Assembly: GCF_943192905.1 (NCBI RefSeq)
Contig: NZ_CALPCC010000006.1
Location: 43,691-107,690, forward strand
DNA: 64,000 nucleotides
Source: Adlercreutzia murintestinalis
GTDB taxonomy: Bacteria > Actinomycetota > Coriobacteriia > Coriobacteriales > Eggerthellaceae
Direction: 5' to 3'
Shown here: piece after piece, positions 43,834 to 53,555 of the stretch
Layout of the letters: the number at the start of each line of letters is the position of its first letter
Position numbering within the stretch: the first letter of the stretch is position 1
Notes under the pieces: model-generated
What the model was told of the DNA's origin: nothing
The model's input: only the letters and a program-made list of their open reading frames with translations
Databases searched by the model: none
Position numbers and translations under genes: made by a program

Positions 43834-44891
43834 AGCTCATCCTCTCCGATCTCGACGCCGTAGTGCTTGGCGTAGAACTCGCGCGCCTCCCTGCTCGCCG
43901 CAGCGCGTGGCCTACCAGACACCAGCGTCTTACGGCCGATCTTCGCCCAATCAGAACTGCGATACTTCTTCACCGCGTGATAGCGGTAGTTCTCGGCCCA
44001 TACGGTGCAGAAGCTCAGCAGCTCCTGCATCAGGTCTTCCTTCGATCCGTCGTATTCGTCCAACAGATAGCGCTTGAAGTCGCCGAAGCACTCCGCGTCG
44101 CTTTTCGCCTTCGGCGTCTTGCAACGAATGACTGTCCACGCGCGCAACGCATTGTTCAGGCGCAGCGAGCCCGGGTCATCGCCGAACAGGCCCTGGATCG
44201 GCTCCCAATAATCCAAGTAGAGCCGCTCCTGCTCTTCGGGATCCTCGGCGAGCAGCAGATAGTTCCTCACCATGTCCGCGGCCACCAGCGGCACGCCTTT
44301 GGAATTGAACGACTCGAAGATGGATTGCGCATCGTCGCCGTCTTCCAATTCCACCGCTACGATCTGAAACCCCCCAAGGCCACGCAGGAAGGCGCACGCA
44401 TCGAAGCCCGGCTCTGCCATTCTCCCCATGAAGAACGCCTTGTTGGAAAGCGCGTTGCAGGGTTGTTCGCTCCCAGCCGCACCATCGAGCGCGATCGCGA
44501 ACCCCACTCGATCGCGCGGGGCGGGATGGACCTTCGCACCCCCATCGATATGCAGGTGCTCAGCGAAGCGATCGGGCTTGTCCGTATCGTCGGAAAGGCC
44601 GCGCTCTTTCAGGTGATCCCTTAAAGCGGCCAACAAAAGCAGCGAGGTGAGCGTGCGCTGCTGCCCGTCGATGAGCGAGAGCGTGACACCTCCAACGTCG
44701 TCGCGCTCCCGCCGATAGAACACCGCTCCGAAGAAATGCGGCGTGTCTGTCAGAGCGGTACGCTCGATATCATTCCACAGCACCTCGCACTGCCACGAAT
44801 CCCACGAATACGGCCGCTGGAACAGCGGTATCGAGAACGCCATCCCGTCGGTCTGCAGGAAATCGAGCAGCTTTTCGACTTTGACCTTCAT
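43830..44891 (-). CDS. DUF262 protein A
   Basis: The 353-aa product is a distant paralogue of the protein encoded directly after it. It has AFSIPLFQRPYSWDSWQCEVLWNDI, LSLIDGQQRTLTSLLLLAAL and FESFNSKGVPLVAADMVRNYLLLAED. The C-terminal DUF1524 nuclease domain is again absent. The ATG at 44891 is chosen because AAGGTGG lies 6 nt upstream; the ATG two codons before is too close to it. The pair forms its own unit; 131 bp upstream lies the end of the PNP gene. Confidence 0.85.
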   Translation of the reverse strand: MKVKVEKLLDFLQTDGMAFSIPLFQRPYSWDSWQCEVLWNDIERTALTDTPHFFGAVFYRRERDDVGGVTLSLIDGQQRTLTSLLLLAALRDHLKERGLSDDTDKPDRFAEHLHIDGGAKVHPAPRDRVGFAIALDGAAGSEQPCNALSNKAFFMGRMAEPGFDACAFLRGLGGFQIVAVELEDGDDAQSIFESFNSKGVPLVAADMVRNYLLLAEDPEEQERLYLDYWEPIQGLFGDDPGSLRLNNALRAWTVIRCKTPKAKSDAECFGDFKRYLLDEYDGSKEDLMQELLSFCTVWAENYRYHAVKKYRSSDWAKIGRKTLVSGRPRAAASREAREFYAKHYGVEIGEDEL

Positions 44892-45022
44892 ATCCATCCA
44901 CCTTTTCGCATCCTTGCCCTGAGGATAGAAGGTCTGTCATTCGGTTTCCGTACATAATGAAGGGAAATGTCCGCTTCTCGGATAGTGCGAACGCTATTCG
45001 TGACCGCACGGACGACGGATCC

Positions 45023-45853
45023 CTAGATCGCCGTCACAACACCTTCGATCAGGCGGCAGAAATCGGTGCTGCGCTCAGCCGCCACGGCCAGCACATCGTC
45101 ATCGGCTGGATTCGCGCCATCCACACCGCATGCCATGTTCGTCACCAGCGAGATGCCCAGCACGCGCATGCCCACATGCCGCGCCGCGATCACCTCTTCG
45201 CACACTGACATGGCAACCGTATCGGCCCCCCACATGCGAAACGCCCGAATCTCGGCCGCGGTCTCGAAGCTGGGACCCAGCAGCCCCAGATACACGCCTT
45301 CTTGGAAGGAGATGCCCTTCTCGTGCGCCACCGTGCGCGCGACGCAGCGCAGTCCCGGGTCGAAGCATTCGTACATGCTGAAGAAGCGGAACGCGACCTC
45401 GTTGGGCTCTTGACCGACTATGGGGTTGCGGCCCGTGAAGTTGATCTGATCGCTCATGATGCAGAAGTCACCCACCCGATAGCGCTCGTTGATACCACCG
45501 GCTGCGTTCGTCGTGATGAGCGCATCAGCACCCAAGCCGTGCATGAGCCAAATGGGATAGGCCACCTCCTGTGGCGCATAGCCCTCATACCCATGCAGGC
45601 GCCCCTGCATGCACACGACACGCTTGCCGCCCAAGCACCCGAAGACGAAGCGGCCCACATGGCTGGTCGCCGTGGATGTGCGCATATGCGGAACTTCGCC
45701 GAACGGCACGAAGATGGGCTCCTCGATCCGCTCGGCAAGCGGGCCGAGTCCCGACCCCAGCACGATGGCCACCTCCGGCGCGAACCCATCCGTGCGCTGC
45801 TCCAGAGCGGCTTTCGCCTGCTCGAGCTTCTCCTTGAGCGTCGGCTCCCCCAT
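45023..45853 (-). CDS. Purine-nucleoside phosphorylase
   Basis: Splits purine nucleosides with phosphate. The 276-aa product is of the trimeric PNP/MTAP type: VAIVLGSGLGPLAERI (phosphate binding), GRLHGYEGYAPQEVAYPIWLM, TNAAGGINERYRVGDFCIMSDQINFTG, and VTNMACGV near the end. The Asn in TNMA suits 6-oxopurine PNP rather than MTAP. The ATG at 45853 shares its A with the prmC stop codon (TGATG) and follows GGAGGGAGCAG. It is third in prfA-prmC-PNP. Confidence 0.93.
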   Translation of the reverse strand: MGEPTLKEKLEQAKAALEQRTDGFAPEVAIVLGSGLGPLAERIEEPIFVPFGEVPHMRTSTATSHVGRFVFGCLGGKRVVCMQGRLHGYEGYAPQEVAYPIWLMHGLGADALITTNAAGGINERYRVGDFCIMSDQINFTGRNPIVGQEPNEVAFRFFSMYECFDPGLRCVARTVAHEKGISFQEGVYLGLLGPSFETAAEIRAFRMWGADTVAMSVCEEVIAARHVGMRVLGISLVTNMACGVDGANPADDDVLAVAAERSTDFCRLIEGVVTAI

Positions 45854-46953
45854 CACTGCTCCCTCCACCGCGCTACCAGAACGCGCGGGCGCCCTGCCAG
45901 GTCCTCCACCACGCGCACCTCGGCGAAACCGGCTTGCACCGCGAGCGCAGCAGCCTCATCCAGATGCCCTTCGTAGAGCTCTACCGCAAAAAGGCCATCC
46001 TGCGCGAGCGCCCGCTGCGCCCAACCGAGGATGCGCCGATACACATCCAAACCGTCTGCACCCCCGTGCAGCGCCAGATCGGGCTCGAAATCCCCTACCT
46101 CAGCGGGAAGCTCGGCCATGACCGCTGTGGGAATGTATGGCGGATTCGCTACGACCGCATCGAAGCGGCCCAGATAGCGCTCGGGGATGGGCGCACCCAG
46201 ATCGCCCTGCAGCACGCGCACGCGCTCAGCCAGCTCGAGCGCCTCCACGTTCTCGCGCGCGAGAGCCACCGCATCGGCCGAGAGATCCGTCGCGATCACG
46301 CGCACATCCTCGCGCTCGGATGCGAGCGAACACGCGATGCAGCCGCTTCCGGTGCACAGATCCGCCACCAGCACCATCTGCTCTGTGGCCGCTTGACCTG
46401 CATCGCAGACAACTTCCGCATCCGCATCGGCGGTCACGCTCGCTTCATCAGACCCCTCTGGTCCAGCGGAGCGATCGAAGCTGGATGGCGCATCGTCTGC
46501 CTCCGGTGCAGACATTCCGCGCAGCTCAGAGAGTCGCGCGCGCACCTGCGCAACAGCGGCAGCCTCCTGCTCGGCCGCTTCCGCATTCCACGCCGCACGC
46601 CGCTCAGGAGCCTTCGGCAAGCACGTCAGCACCTCGCTCACTAGCACTTCGGTCTCGGGCCGCGGTATCAGCACGCCCGGGCGCACGCACAGAGAAAGGA
46701 AGCGAAACGGTGCCTCTCCCGTTATGTATTGAAGGGGCTCACCGGCCCCGCGCCGCGCCACATGATCGCGCAGCACCGCGCGCTCGTCCTCAGAGAGCGG
46801 ACGATCCGGATCCATGATGAGTTGGATACGATCGATGCGCGCCGCATCGCAGACGAGCCGCTCAGCGGAGCGTCTCGGCGTCCGATCGCCTTTGCGCGCC
46901 AGATACTCCGCGCACCAATCGAGCGCGGCCTTGGTCGTCCAGCGTTGCTCCAC
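45853..46953 (-). CDS. prmC: Release factor glutamine methyltransferase with an extra insert
   Basis: Methylates the Gln of the GGQ motif in release factors. The product has ITGEAPFRFLSLCVRPGVLIPRPETEVLV, the SAM loop VADLCTGSGCIACSLA, and the NPPYIP catalytic motif. At 366 aa it is about 80 residues longer than usual: an Ala/Glu-rich low-complexity insert lies between PRPETEVLVSEVL and the SAM loop (about residues 105-185). The GTG at 46953 overlaps the prfA stop codon, so both are coupled, as the substrate and enzyme pair would suggest. Confidence 0.93.
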   Translation of the reverse strand: MEQRWTTKAALDWCAEYLARKGDRTPRRSAERLVCDAARIDRIQLIMDPDRPLSEDERAVLRDHVARRGAGEPLQYITGEAPFRFLSLCVRPGVLIPRPETEVLVSEVLTCLPKAPERRAAWNAEAAEQEAAAVAQVRARLSELRGMSAPEADDAPSSFDRSAGPEGSDEASVTADADAEVVCDAGQAATEQMVLVADLCTGSGCIACSLASEREDVRVIATDLSADAVALARENVEALELAERVRVLQGDLGAPIPERYLGRFDAVVANPPYIPTAVMAELPAEVGDFEPDLALHGGADGLDVYRRILGWAQRALAQDGLFAVELYEGHLDEAAALAVQAGFAEVRVVEDLAGRPRVLVARWREQ

Positions 46954-48026
46954 TACACCGCCGCTTCCAGCTTCTGAGCACGATCGGCGGCGGAAAGCGC
47001 CGTGATGACATCGATCAGCTTATCGCCCATCAGCACATCATTGTAACTGCTGTTGAAGCCGATGCGATGATCGGTCACGCGATCTTGCGGACCGTTGTAC
47101 GTGCGTATCTTCTCAGCGCGATCACCGGTGCCGATCTGCGCCAGACGCTGTGCGCCCTCAGCCGCCTGCTGCTCGGCGAGCATCTTCTCGTACAAACGCG
47201 CGCGTAAGACGCTCATTGCGGCCACCTTGTTTTGAAGCTGCGACTTCTGGTCCTGCGATTGCACCACCAACCCCGTTGGCAAGTGCGTGATGCGCACCGC
47301 CGAGTCGGTGGTGTTCACGCATTGACCACCAGGACCCCCCGCACGGAACACGTCAATGCGCAGATCGTTCTCGTTGATCTCGACTTCCACCTCATCAGCC
47401 TCCGGCAGCACCGCTACGGTAGCCGTTGAGGTGTGAATGCGGCCCTGGCTCTCCGTTTTCGGCACGCGCTGCACACGGTGCACACCGCTCTCGAACTTCA
47501 TCAGCGAATAGACATGGTCGCCCTTCACCTTGAACTGAACCTCTTTGTAGCCACCCGCTTCCGAAGGCGATACGTCTAACGTTTCGGTCTTCCAGTGCTG
47601 GCTTGCAGCGAATCGCTCATACATCTTGTACAGATCGCCCGCGAAGATGGCCGCCTCATCACCACCGGCTGCTGCGCGAATCTCAACGATGATATCCTTC
47701 TCGTCGGCAGGGTCAGCCGGAATCAGCATGAACTTGATATCCTCTTCCAGCTGGGGTAAGCGCGCCTCGATACCGGCGATCTCTTCCTGCGCGAACTCCT
47801 TCATATCGGCATCCGCCAGCATTTCCTTGGCAGCCTCCAGATCATCCAGGGAGGCGACGTATTCCGCCGCTTTCTTGGCGAGCGGCCCTTGGCTGGCATA
47901 TTCCTTCGCTAAGCGATTGTATTCCTTCTGGTCTGCCAGAACATCTGGATCGCCCATCTTGGCCTGCAGCTCGGCATAGGCCTCCATGAATTTCTCCAGC
48001 TTCTCACGCATGTTCACATCTTGCAT
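46953..48026 (-). CDS. prfA: Peptide chain release factor 1
   Basis: RF1 ends translation at UAA and UAG. The 357-aa product has the codon-recognition domain and [25 protein letters not shown], with the GGQ that acts in the peptidyl-transferase centre. RF1 is told from RF2 by the absence of the natural frameshift and by the position of the gene beside prmC. The ATG at 48026 follows GAGGGATAGCC. Confidence 0.95.
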   Translation of the reverse strand: MQDVNMREKLEKFMEAYAELQAKMGDPDVLADQKEYNRLAKEYASQGPLAKKAAEYVASLDDLEAAKEMLADADMKEFAQEEIAGIEARLPQLEEDIKFMLIPADPADEKDIIVEIRAAAGGDEAAIFAGDLYKMYERFAASQHWKTETLDVSPSEAGGYKEVQFKVKGDHVYSLMKFESGVHRVQRVPKTESQGRIHTSTATVAVLPEADEVEVEINENDLRIDVFRAGGPGGQCVNTTDSAVRITHLPTGLVVQSQDQKSQLQNKVAAMSVLRARLYEKMLAEQQAAEGAQRLAQIGTGDRAEKIRTYNGPQDRVTDHRIGFNSSYNDVLMGDKLIDVITALSAADRAQKLEAAV

Positions 48027-48099
48027 GGCTATCCCTCATGTCCGTGAAAAATGCGCACCGATCGGTGCGCATCAGCTTTGGGGATATTCTATCAGGTTG

Positions 48100-49053
48100 T
48101 CAGGACTGTTGCTGGAGCAAGTACTCAGCGCAAGCCTCTGCGCAATTCGCGCCATCGGCAACGGCGGTAGATACCTGACGCAGCACCTTCGTGCGCACGT
48201 CTCCGGCCGCAAACACCCCGGCAGCGCTGGTCCGACCTGTCTCGTCAGCCACCACATACCCGCTTTGATCCAGCTCCACCTTACCGTCAAGGAATTCAGA
48301 ATTAGGGACCGTGCCAATAGCAACGAAGAGCGCGGCCACCTCATAGGTGCGCGTCTGCCCGCTCACACGGTCGCGCACGCGCACGCCCGCCACCGCACCA
48401 TCTTCTTCAAGGATCTCTTCGACCACGCTGTTCCACACGATCTCAACGTTGGGAAGCTTTTTCAGTCGGTCGTAATAGATGGCCGTCGCTCGCAGGACAT
48501 CGCGCCGTACGAACATATAGATCTTGGTGCAGATGCGCGAGAGATAGATAGCGTCAGCCGCTGCGGTATCGCCGCCTCCCACGATGCACACATCCTTGCC
48601 CTTGAAGAAGTTGCCGTCGCACGTGGCGCAGTACGAAACGCCACTGCCCGTCAACTTCGCTTCCCGCTCAATACCGAGCTTTGCCGGGCGTGCCCCGCTT
48701 GCCACGATGACGCTGCGTGCGTCTATGTGACCGGAGGGAAGCTTCAAGCGCTTCACAGGCCCCTCCAGCTCAACATCGGTAACCTCGTCATACACGGTGT
48801 GAGCGCCGAAATGCTCCGCCTGCTCATGCATGATCTCAGAGAGCTCATACCCACTTTGCGACAACGTGAAACCCGGATAATTCTCAAGATGCTCGGTCTG
48901 CGCAAGCTGCCCACCAGGAGAGAGGTTCTCCAGCAAAGCCGCATCCAGCCCAGCACGCGCAGAGTACATCGCCGCAGTCAGACCAGCAGGACCGGCGCCA
49001 ATAATGGCAACATCGTATATCTTCTCTTCACGATTCGCGTTCTCCGCTCCCAT
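48100..49053 (-). CDS. trxB: Thioredoxin reductase
   Basis: Reduces thioredoxin with NADPH and FAD. The 317-aa product has the FAD motif VAIIGAGPAGLTAAMYSARAG, the redox pair in YCATCDGNFF, a second dinucleotide motif VCIVGGGDTAAADAIYL, and the C-terminal GVFAAGDVRTKVLRQVSTAVADGA. The ATG at 49053 follows TGGGAGGAATC; the frame opens a few codons earlier with TTG. It lies 60 bp after trxA. Confidence 0.95.
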   Translation of the reverse strand: MGAENANREEKIYDVAIIGAGPAGLTAAMYSARAGLDAALLENLSPGGQLAQTEHLENYPGFTLSQSGYELSEIMHEQAEHFGAHTVYDEVTDVELEGPVKRLKLPSGHIDARSVIVASGARPAKLGIEREAKLTGSGVSYCATCDGNFFKGKDVCIVGGGDTAAADAIYLSRICTKIYMFVRRDVLRATAIYYDRLKKLPNVEIVWNSVVEEILEEDGAVAGVRVRDRVSGQTRTYEVAALFVAIGTVPNSEFLDGKVELDQSGYVVADETGRTSAAGVFAAGDVRTKVLRQVSTAVADGANCAEACAEYLLQQQS

Positions 49054-49068
49054 GATTCCTCCCAAAAC

Positions 49069-49100
49069 GAAGGCGGCCCAGCCTGAGCCGAACCGCCTTC
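49069..49100 (-). terminator. Hairpin between trxA and trxB
   Basis: GAAGGCGG (49100-49093 on minus) pairs with CCGCCTTC (49076-49069), followed by GTTTTGGG just before the trxB SD. It may end part of the trxA transcripts and so set a trxA:trxB ratio. Confidence 0.5.
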
Positions 49101-49113
49101 CTCCGCGATCTTG

Positions 49114-49419
49114 TTAGAGCATCTGTAACAGCTGCTGCTTCGGCACCGCACCAACGGTCTTGTTCTTAAGAGCGCCGCCCTCGAAGAGCATGATGGTGGG
49201 AACGCTGCTCACCTTGTACCGTGCGGCAATGTCGGGGCTCTGGTCGATATCGACCTTGCATACGTCTACCTTGCCCGCAAGCTCATCGCTCAACTCGTCG
49301 ATCACGGGCGCAAGTCGCTTGCAGGGGCCGCACCAGGTAGCGAAGAAATCCACCAGCACTGGCTTATCGGCCTGGAGGACCTTGGTATCGAAATCTGCTG
49401 AAGTGACCACTTGGCTCAT
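49114..49419 (-). CDS. trxA: Thioredoxin
   Basis: The 101-aa disulfide reductase has the normal active site in VDFFATWCGPCKRLAPVIDEL, the cis-Pro in SVPTIMLFEGG and the usual length. The ATG at 49419 follows AAGAGGTGTGTT. With trxB it makes a complete thioredoxin system. Confidence 0.95.
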   Translation of the reverse strand: MSQVVTSADFDTKVLQADKPVLVDFFATWCGPCKRLAPVIDELSDELAGKVDVCKVDIDQSPDIAARYKVSSVPTIMLFEGGALKNKTVGAVPKQQLLQML

Positions 49420-49648
49420 AACACACCTCTTCTTTCGGGGTTTGCTTCAAAGCATATGATGCCGTTCATCGCGCGCTCGCGCCACCGTCTCGCGCATTGT
49501 GTAACCGTAACGCAAACAACCTTTTGCGCTTTCGCTATCGCACAGCTTCCGTCATCGCGCATCTGCCCACATCCTGATGACGCTCCCGACGCTGCACGCC
49601 CAAGAGGGCTACCAAGTAGCTATACTCAAAAGGACCGATCGGAGCACC

Positions 49649-50857
49649 ATGGAACAAACCGAACTCATAACCTTGCTGGTAATTGTCGTGGCAGCGTTTC
49701 TCTGCCCCATCATCTCATCGCTCATACCGCGCAAGATCGTGCCCGAAACGGTGCTTCTGCTCGTCGCAGGCATGGTAGCGGGGCCGCACGTGCTCGGCAT
49801 CGCCCAGATAGGCGATGCCATCGGACTGCTCTCTGATCTCGGGCTCGGCTTCCTGTTCTTGCTCGCCGGATACGAAATAGACCCGAAGGACATGGCTGGC
49901 AGGCGCGCGCGGCGCGGCCTTCTCACGTGGATCGTCTCGTTTGGCATCGCTGTTCTCGTTATCGTGCTCGTTCCGTCTTTTGAAGAGAACGAACTGGGAT
50001 GGCTTGCCGTGGCCATCGCGCTGACCACCACCGCCTTCGGCACGCTCGTCCCCATCCTGAAAGAGCGCGGCATCGCGGATGACCCGGTCGGCAAGAACAT
50101 CCTCGCGTACGGAACCTGGGGCGAGATCTGCCCCATCATCGCCATCGCCTTCATCCTGTCAACGCGCGACCGCTGGCTCACCGCCGTCATCCTGCTCGCT
50201 TTCCTCGCCGTTGCCGTAGCATCGGCGGTCATTCCGGTGCATATCCGCGAGAGAAGCCAGCGCTTCGTGAAGCTCATGTCGGACAATGCTGAAACCAGCG
50301 CGCAGCTCACCGTGCGCGCGGTCATGATCCTTCTGGTAGGCCTGATCGCTCTTTCGGCTGTGTTCGACCTCGATATCGTTCTAGGAGCGTTCGCCGCCGG
50401 ATTCGCCCTGCGTTTCGTCATCCCCTGCGGCGATAACAGTCTCGAGCATAAGCTCAACGGCATTGGTTACGGATTCTTCATCCCGCTCTTCTTCATCGTG
50501 TCCGGCACCAAGATCGATCCCGCAGCCTTGGCGCACCAGCCGCTCATGCTCCTGCTGTTCATCGGCATGTTGCTCGCCGTTCGCGCGCTGCCCATCTTCA
50601 TCTCGCTGGGATGCGCACCAGCAGACGACCGCCTCCCCGCGCCCAGCAGGCTCACCGTGGCCCTCTACTGCACCACGGCCCTGCCGCTCATCGTGGCCGT
50701 GACGAACGTTGCCGTGAACGCCGAGGCCATGTCAGCAGACACCGCCTCGCTTCTCGTAGCGGCAGGCGGCATCACCGTGCTGCTGATGCCGCTGCTCGCC
50801 TCGCTCAGCCTACGCGGGATCGACCGCTACACCGCGCCTACAAAGAAGCGTCCCTGA
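49649..50857 (+). CDS. Kef-type cation:proton antiporter (CPA2)
   Basis: The 402-aa membrane protein has about 12 TM segments of the Na_H_Exchanger fold: IISSLIPRKIVPETVLLLVAGMVAGPHVLG, DLGLGFLFLLAGYEIDPKDM and LGAFAAGFALRFVIPCG, then a final GIGYGFFIPLFFIVSGTKID. It has no RCK/TrkA-N domain, so the usual KefB/C regulator is missing. The ATG at 49649 follows CGGAGCACC; a TATACT lies 29 nt before it. Its end overlaps the thrS end by 20 bp. The ion is not known. Confidence 0.88.
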   Translation: MEQTELITLLVIVVAAFLCPIISSLIPRKIVPETVLLLVAGMVAGPHVLGIAQIGDAIGLLSDLGLGFLFLLAGYEIDPKDMAGRRARRGLLTWIVSFGIAVLVIVLVPSFEENELGWLAVAIALTTTAFGTLVPILKERGIADDPVGKNILAYGTWGEICPIIAIAFILSTRDRWLTAVILLAFLAVAVASAVIPVHIRERSQRFVKLMSDNAETSAQLTVRAVMILLVGLIALSAVFDLDIVLGAFAAGFALRFVIPCGDNSLEHKLNGIGYGFFIPLFFIVSGTKIDPAALAHQPLMLLLFIGMLLAVRALPIFISLGCAPADDRLPAPSRLTVALYCTTALPLIVAVTNVAVNAEAMSADTASLLVAAGGITVLLMPLLASLSLRGIDRYTAPTKKRP

Positions 50858-52751
50858 TCACATCCAAGAACTTCGTGCGCTCCCAGCTTCCCAGGTCGCC
50901 CTGCGTGCGCTCGCGTACCGAACAGCTGCGCTCTTCCACTTCCTTGTCGCCCAGAATGACCATGTATGGGATCTTCTGCTGCTGCGCTTTTGCGATCTTC
51001 ACCTTCATGGGCTCATTTTGGTCATATATCTCAACGCGACCGCCAACGCCCTTGATCTCACCCGCGAACTCCGCTGCCGCTTCCTTATGCCGGTCGGCAA
51101 TGGGAATAACCACCGCTTGCACCGGTGCCAGCCACAGCGGCAGAGCGCCCGCATAATGCTCGATCAAGATGCCGAGGAAACGCTCGATGGATCCGAAGAT
51201 GGCACGATGGAGCATCCAAGGACGCTGCTCAGTGTTGTCGGCCGCCCGATAGGTCAAATCGAAGCGCTCGGGGAAGTTGAAGTCGATCTGCACGGTAGAG
51301 CACTGCCACGTACGACCGATAGCATCTTTCACCTTGATGTCGATCTTCGGGCCGTAGAACGCTCCGTCCCCTTCATTGATGTCATAGACCAGGCCTTTGA
51401 TCTCGCATGCCCGTCGCAGCGACTCAGTGGCATGCTCCCACATATCGTCCGATCCGATCGACTTCTCGGGACGGGTGGATATTTCCGCTTCGTACTCGAA
51501 GCCGAAGGTGGTCATGATGTGCTCAACCAGATCGAGGATGGCGCACACCTCATCGACCACTTGGTCGCGCGTGCAGAAGATGTGGGCGTCGTCCTGCGTG
51601 AACCCGCGGGCACGCAAGAGCCCATGCACCACGCCGCTCATCTCATGGCGATACACCGTGCCGAACTCGAAGTAGCGCAGGGGCAGATCGCGATAGGAAT
51701 GCAGCTCCGACTTGTACAGCATCACGTGTCCCGGGCAGTTCATCGGCTTCACGCCGTATTCCGCCAAGCGCGGATCGTCCTCAGTGCCTTCGTTGATATC
51801 GAAGAAGTACATGTTCTCGCGGTAGAAGTCGTAATGGCCGCTCATCTTCCACACATCGGCATTGTAGATGTGTGGCGTGATGACCTCTTCATACCCGCGC
51901 TCGTACAGATCGCGGCGCAACCACTCCTGCATCGTGCGGATCACGCGTGCGCCCTTCGGCAGATACAGCGGCAAGCCCACCCCCGCTAGCGGATCCATGG
52001 TGTAGATGCCCAGCTCGCGCCCTAACTTGCGGTGGTCACGCTTCTCAGCCTCTTCCAGGCGATGCAGATACTCTTCCAGATCCTTCTTCTTGAAGAAAGC
52101 GGTGCCGTAGATGCGCGTCAGCATCTCGCGGTCAGAATCACCCTTCCAATAGGCGCCCGCCGTTTTCATCAGCTTGAACGCGCCGATCTTGCCCGCAGAA
52201 GAGACGTGCGGTCCGCTGCACAGATCGATGAAGTCTCCGTGTCGGCGAATGGTCAGCTGCACCTCTTCTGGAATGTCGTCGATATGCTCCAGCTTCAAAC
52301 GCTGATCGGCGAACAAGCGCTTGGCTTCCTCGCGCGTTACCACCTCGCGCACGAATGGCTCGTCGCGCTTGATGATCTCGGCCATCTTGTCCTCGATAGC
52401 GGCGAAATCGTCCGGCGAGATGGGGTGCGGCAGCTCGAAATCATAGAAGAAGCCATCTTCGGTCTGAGGGCCAAACCCAATCTGCGTACCCGGATAGAGC
52501 GTCTGCACCGCCTCGGCCATCACGTGCGCCGCCGAATGGCGCATGATCCCGAGCGCCTCAGGCGAGCGCTCGGTGATGATCTCGACCGTAGCGCCATCAG
52601 GAACCTCATCGGTCACATCGGCGAAGACGCCGTCTATCTTTCCAGCCAACGCTGCACGCGCAAGTCCTGCGCCAATGGAAGCGGCCACATCGGCTACCGT
52701 AGCGCCCTGTTCAAGTTCTTTGGATGATCCATCGGGAAGGTTGACGATCAC
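50838..52751 (-). CDS. thrS: Threonyl-tRNA synthetase
   Basis: Charges tRNA-Thr. The 637-aa class II enzyme has the TGS domain (IVNLPDGSSKELEQGATVADVA), the editing domain with RHSAAHVMAEAV and HGDFIDLCSGPHVSSAGKIGAFKL, motif 2 (YFEFGTVYRHEMSGVVHGLLRARGF) and a C-terminal anticodon domain. The GTG at 52751 is taken as start because AAAGGGGTAGCA precedes it and the TGS domain begins there. The leader (52752-52846) shows no T-box. Confidence 0.95.
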   Translation of the reverse strand: MIVNLPDGSSKELEQGATVADVAASIGAGLARAALAGKIDGVFADVTDEVPDGATVEIITERSPEALGIMRHSAAHVMAEAVQTLYPGTQIGFGPQTEDGFFYDFELPHPISPDDFAAIEDKMAEIIKRDEPFVREVVTREEAKRLFADQRLKLEHIDDIPEEVQLTIRRHGDFIDLCSGPHVSSAGKIGAFKLMKTAGAYWKGDSDREMLTRIYGTAFFKKKDLEEYLHRLEEAEKRDHRKLGRELGIYTMDPLAGVGLPLYLPKGARVIRTMQEWLRRDLYERGYEEVITPHIYNADVWKMSGHYDFYRENMYFFDINEGTEDDPRLAEYGVKPMNCPGHVMLYKSELHSYRDLPLRYFEFGTVYRHEMSGVVHGLLRARGFTQDDAHIFCTRDQVVDEVCAILDLVEHIMTTFGFEYEAEISTRPEKSIGSDDMWEHATESLRRACEIKGLVYDINEGDGAFYGPKIDIKVKDAIGRTWQCSTVQIDFNFPERFDLTYRAADNTEQRPWMLHRAIFGSIERFLGILIEHYAGALPLWLAPVQAVVIPIADRHKEAAAEFAGEIKGVGGRVEIYDQNEPMKVKIAKAQQQKIPYMVILGDKEVEERSCSVRERTQGDLGSWERTKFLDVIRDASL

Positions 52752-52846
52752 TGCTACCCCTTTCTTGCCGGGTGCGCACAAAGCACCTGCAACGGTTGGC
52801 GCGCCTGAGTTGCAAGCGCGCTTTGGATTGGTTTGAACAATGATAA

Positions 52847-52871
52847 GGCCTTGCCGCATCTTGGCAAGGCC
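52847..52871 (-). terminator. Terminator between the zinc-ribbon gene and thrS
   Basis: GGCCTTGCC and GGCAAGGCC form a perfect 9-bp stem with a 7-nt loop, followed on the minus strand by TTATCATTGTT. It lies 30 bp past the stop of the 183-aa gene. Confidence 0.65.
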
Positions 52872-52900
52872 CTGCATAGGTAAAACGCAGATGAAGCCGT

Positions 52901-53452
52901 TTATTCGCTTTTCTGGCTCTGCTGGCGGCTGCGTGCGCCACCACTTGAAGAGCTACCCGAATTGCTGCGTCGACGGCGCCGCGCGCCACCATTCGACCCG
53001 CTGCTGCTGTTCGATGAGGGACGCCCCCCTACCGGCGTTGCGCAATACGGGCAAATGGTCCAGGCTGGCTCGAGCGCATGACTGCAATGCGTGCACAGAT
53101 TCTTGAGCTGCGTGTGGCAATTCGGGCACAGCACGTAATCTGACTCCACCGGATATCCGCAGGTGGCGCATTCGCCATATCGCATCAGCTGGCGTTGCTT
53201 GAGAGCCACTTCCAGCTCTTGCTCGTCTTTGTCGATTTGAAGCATGGGTGGACGCAGCAAACAATACGCAATGAGTCCCGCAATGGGAATCAGAGCGACG
53301 ATGCCCCACACATACCACGTGGTGCCACGTAGATAGGCATCACGAACCACCCACACGATGGAGAGCACATAGAGGGCGACCAACAACACCACAACAACCG
53401 TGAAAGCCGCCTGCATCTGTGGTGACCACAGTTGCGCGAACAATTCGCTCAT
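52901..53452 (-). CDS. Double zinc-ribbon membrane protein
   Basis: The 183-aa product has two N-terminal TM segments (AAFTVVVVLLVALYVLSIVWVV, WYVWGIVALIPIAGLIAYCLL) and a charged linker. Then come two zinc ribbons (CATCGYPV with LCPNCH; CTHCSHAL with ICPYCATPV) and a low-complexity Ser/Gly/Arg tail rich in Arg runs. The basic tail may touch nucleic acid or phospholipid. Function unknown. The ATG at 53452 follows AAGGGGAATAG. It lies between valS and thrS. Confidence 0.85.
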   Translation of the reverse strand: MSELFAQLWSPQMQAAFTVVVVLLVALYVLSIVWVVRDAYLRGTTWYVWGIVALIPIAGLIAYCLLRPPMLQIDKDEQELEVALKQRQLMRYGECATCGYPVESDYVLCPNCHTQLKNLCTHCSHALEPAWTICPYCATPVGGRPSSNSSSGSNGGARRRRRSNSGSSSSGGARSRQQSQKSE

Positions 53453-53555
53453 CTATTCCCCTTCACACTCATCCCATGAAAAAGCGCGCCCGTGAATACC
53501 CTATCGACGGATGCGCTCACGATTATAGCAAACCTAGCTTCGCGCGGCTGCTCAC

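Noticed and set aside
49420..49648. A gene in the gap before the Kef-type antiporter
   Set aside because: Open frames here have no RBS and no conserved motif; only a TATACT-like -10 was noted.
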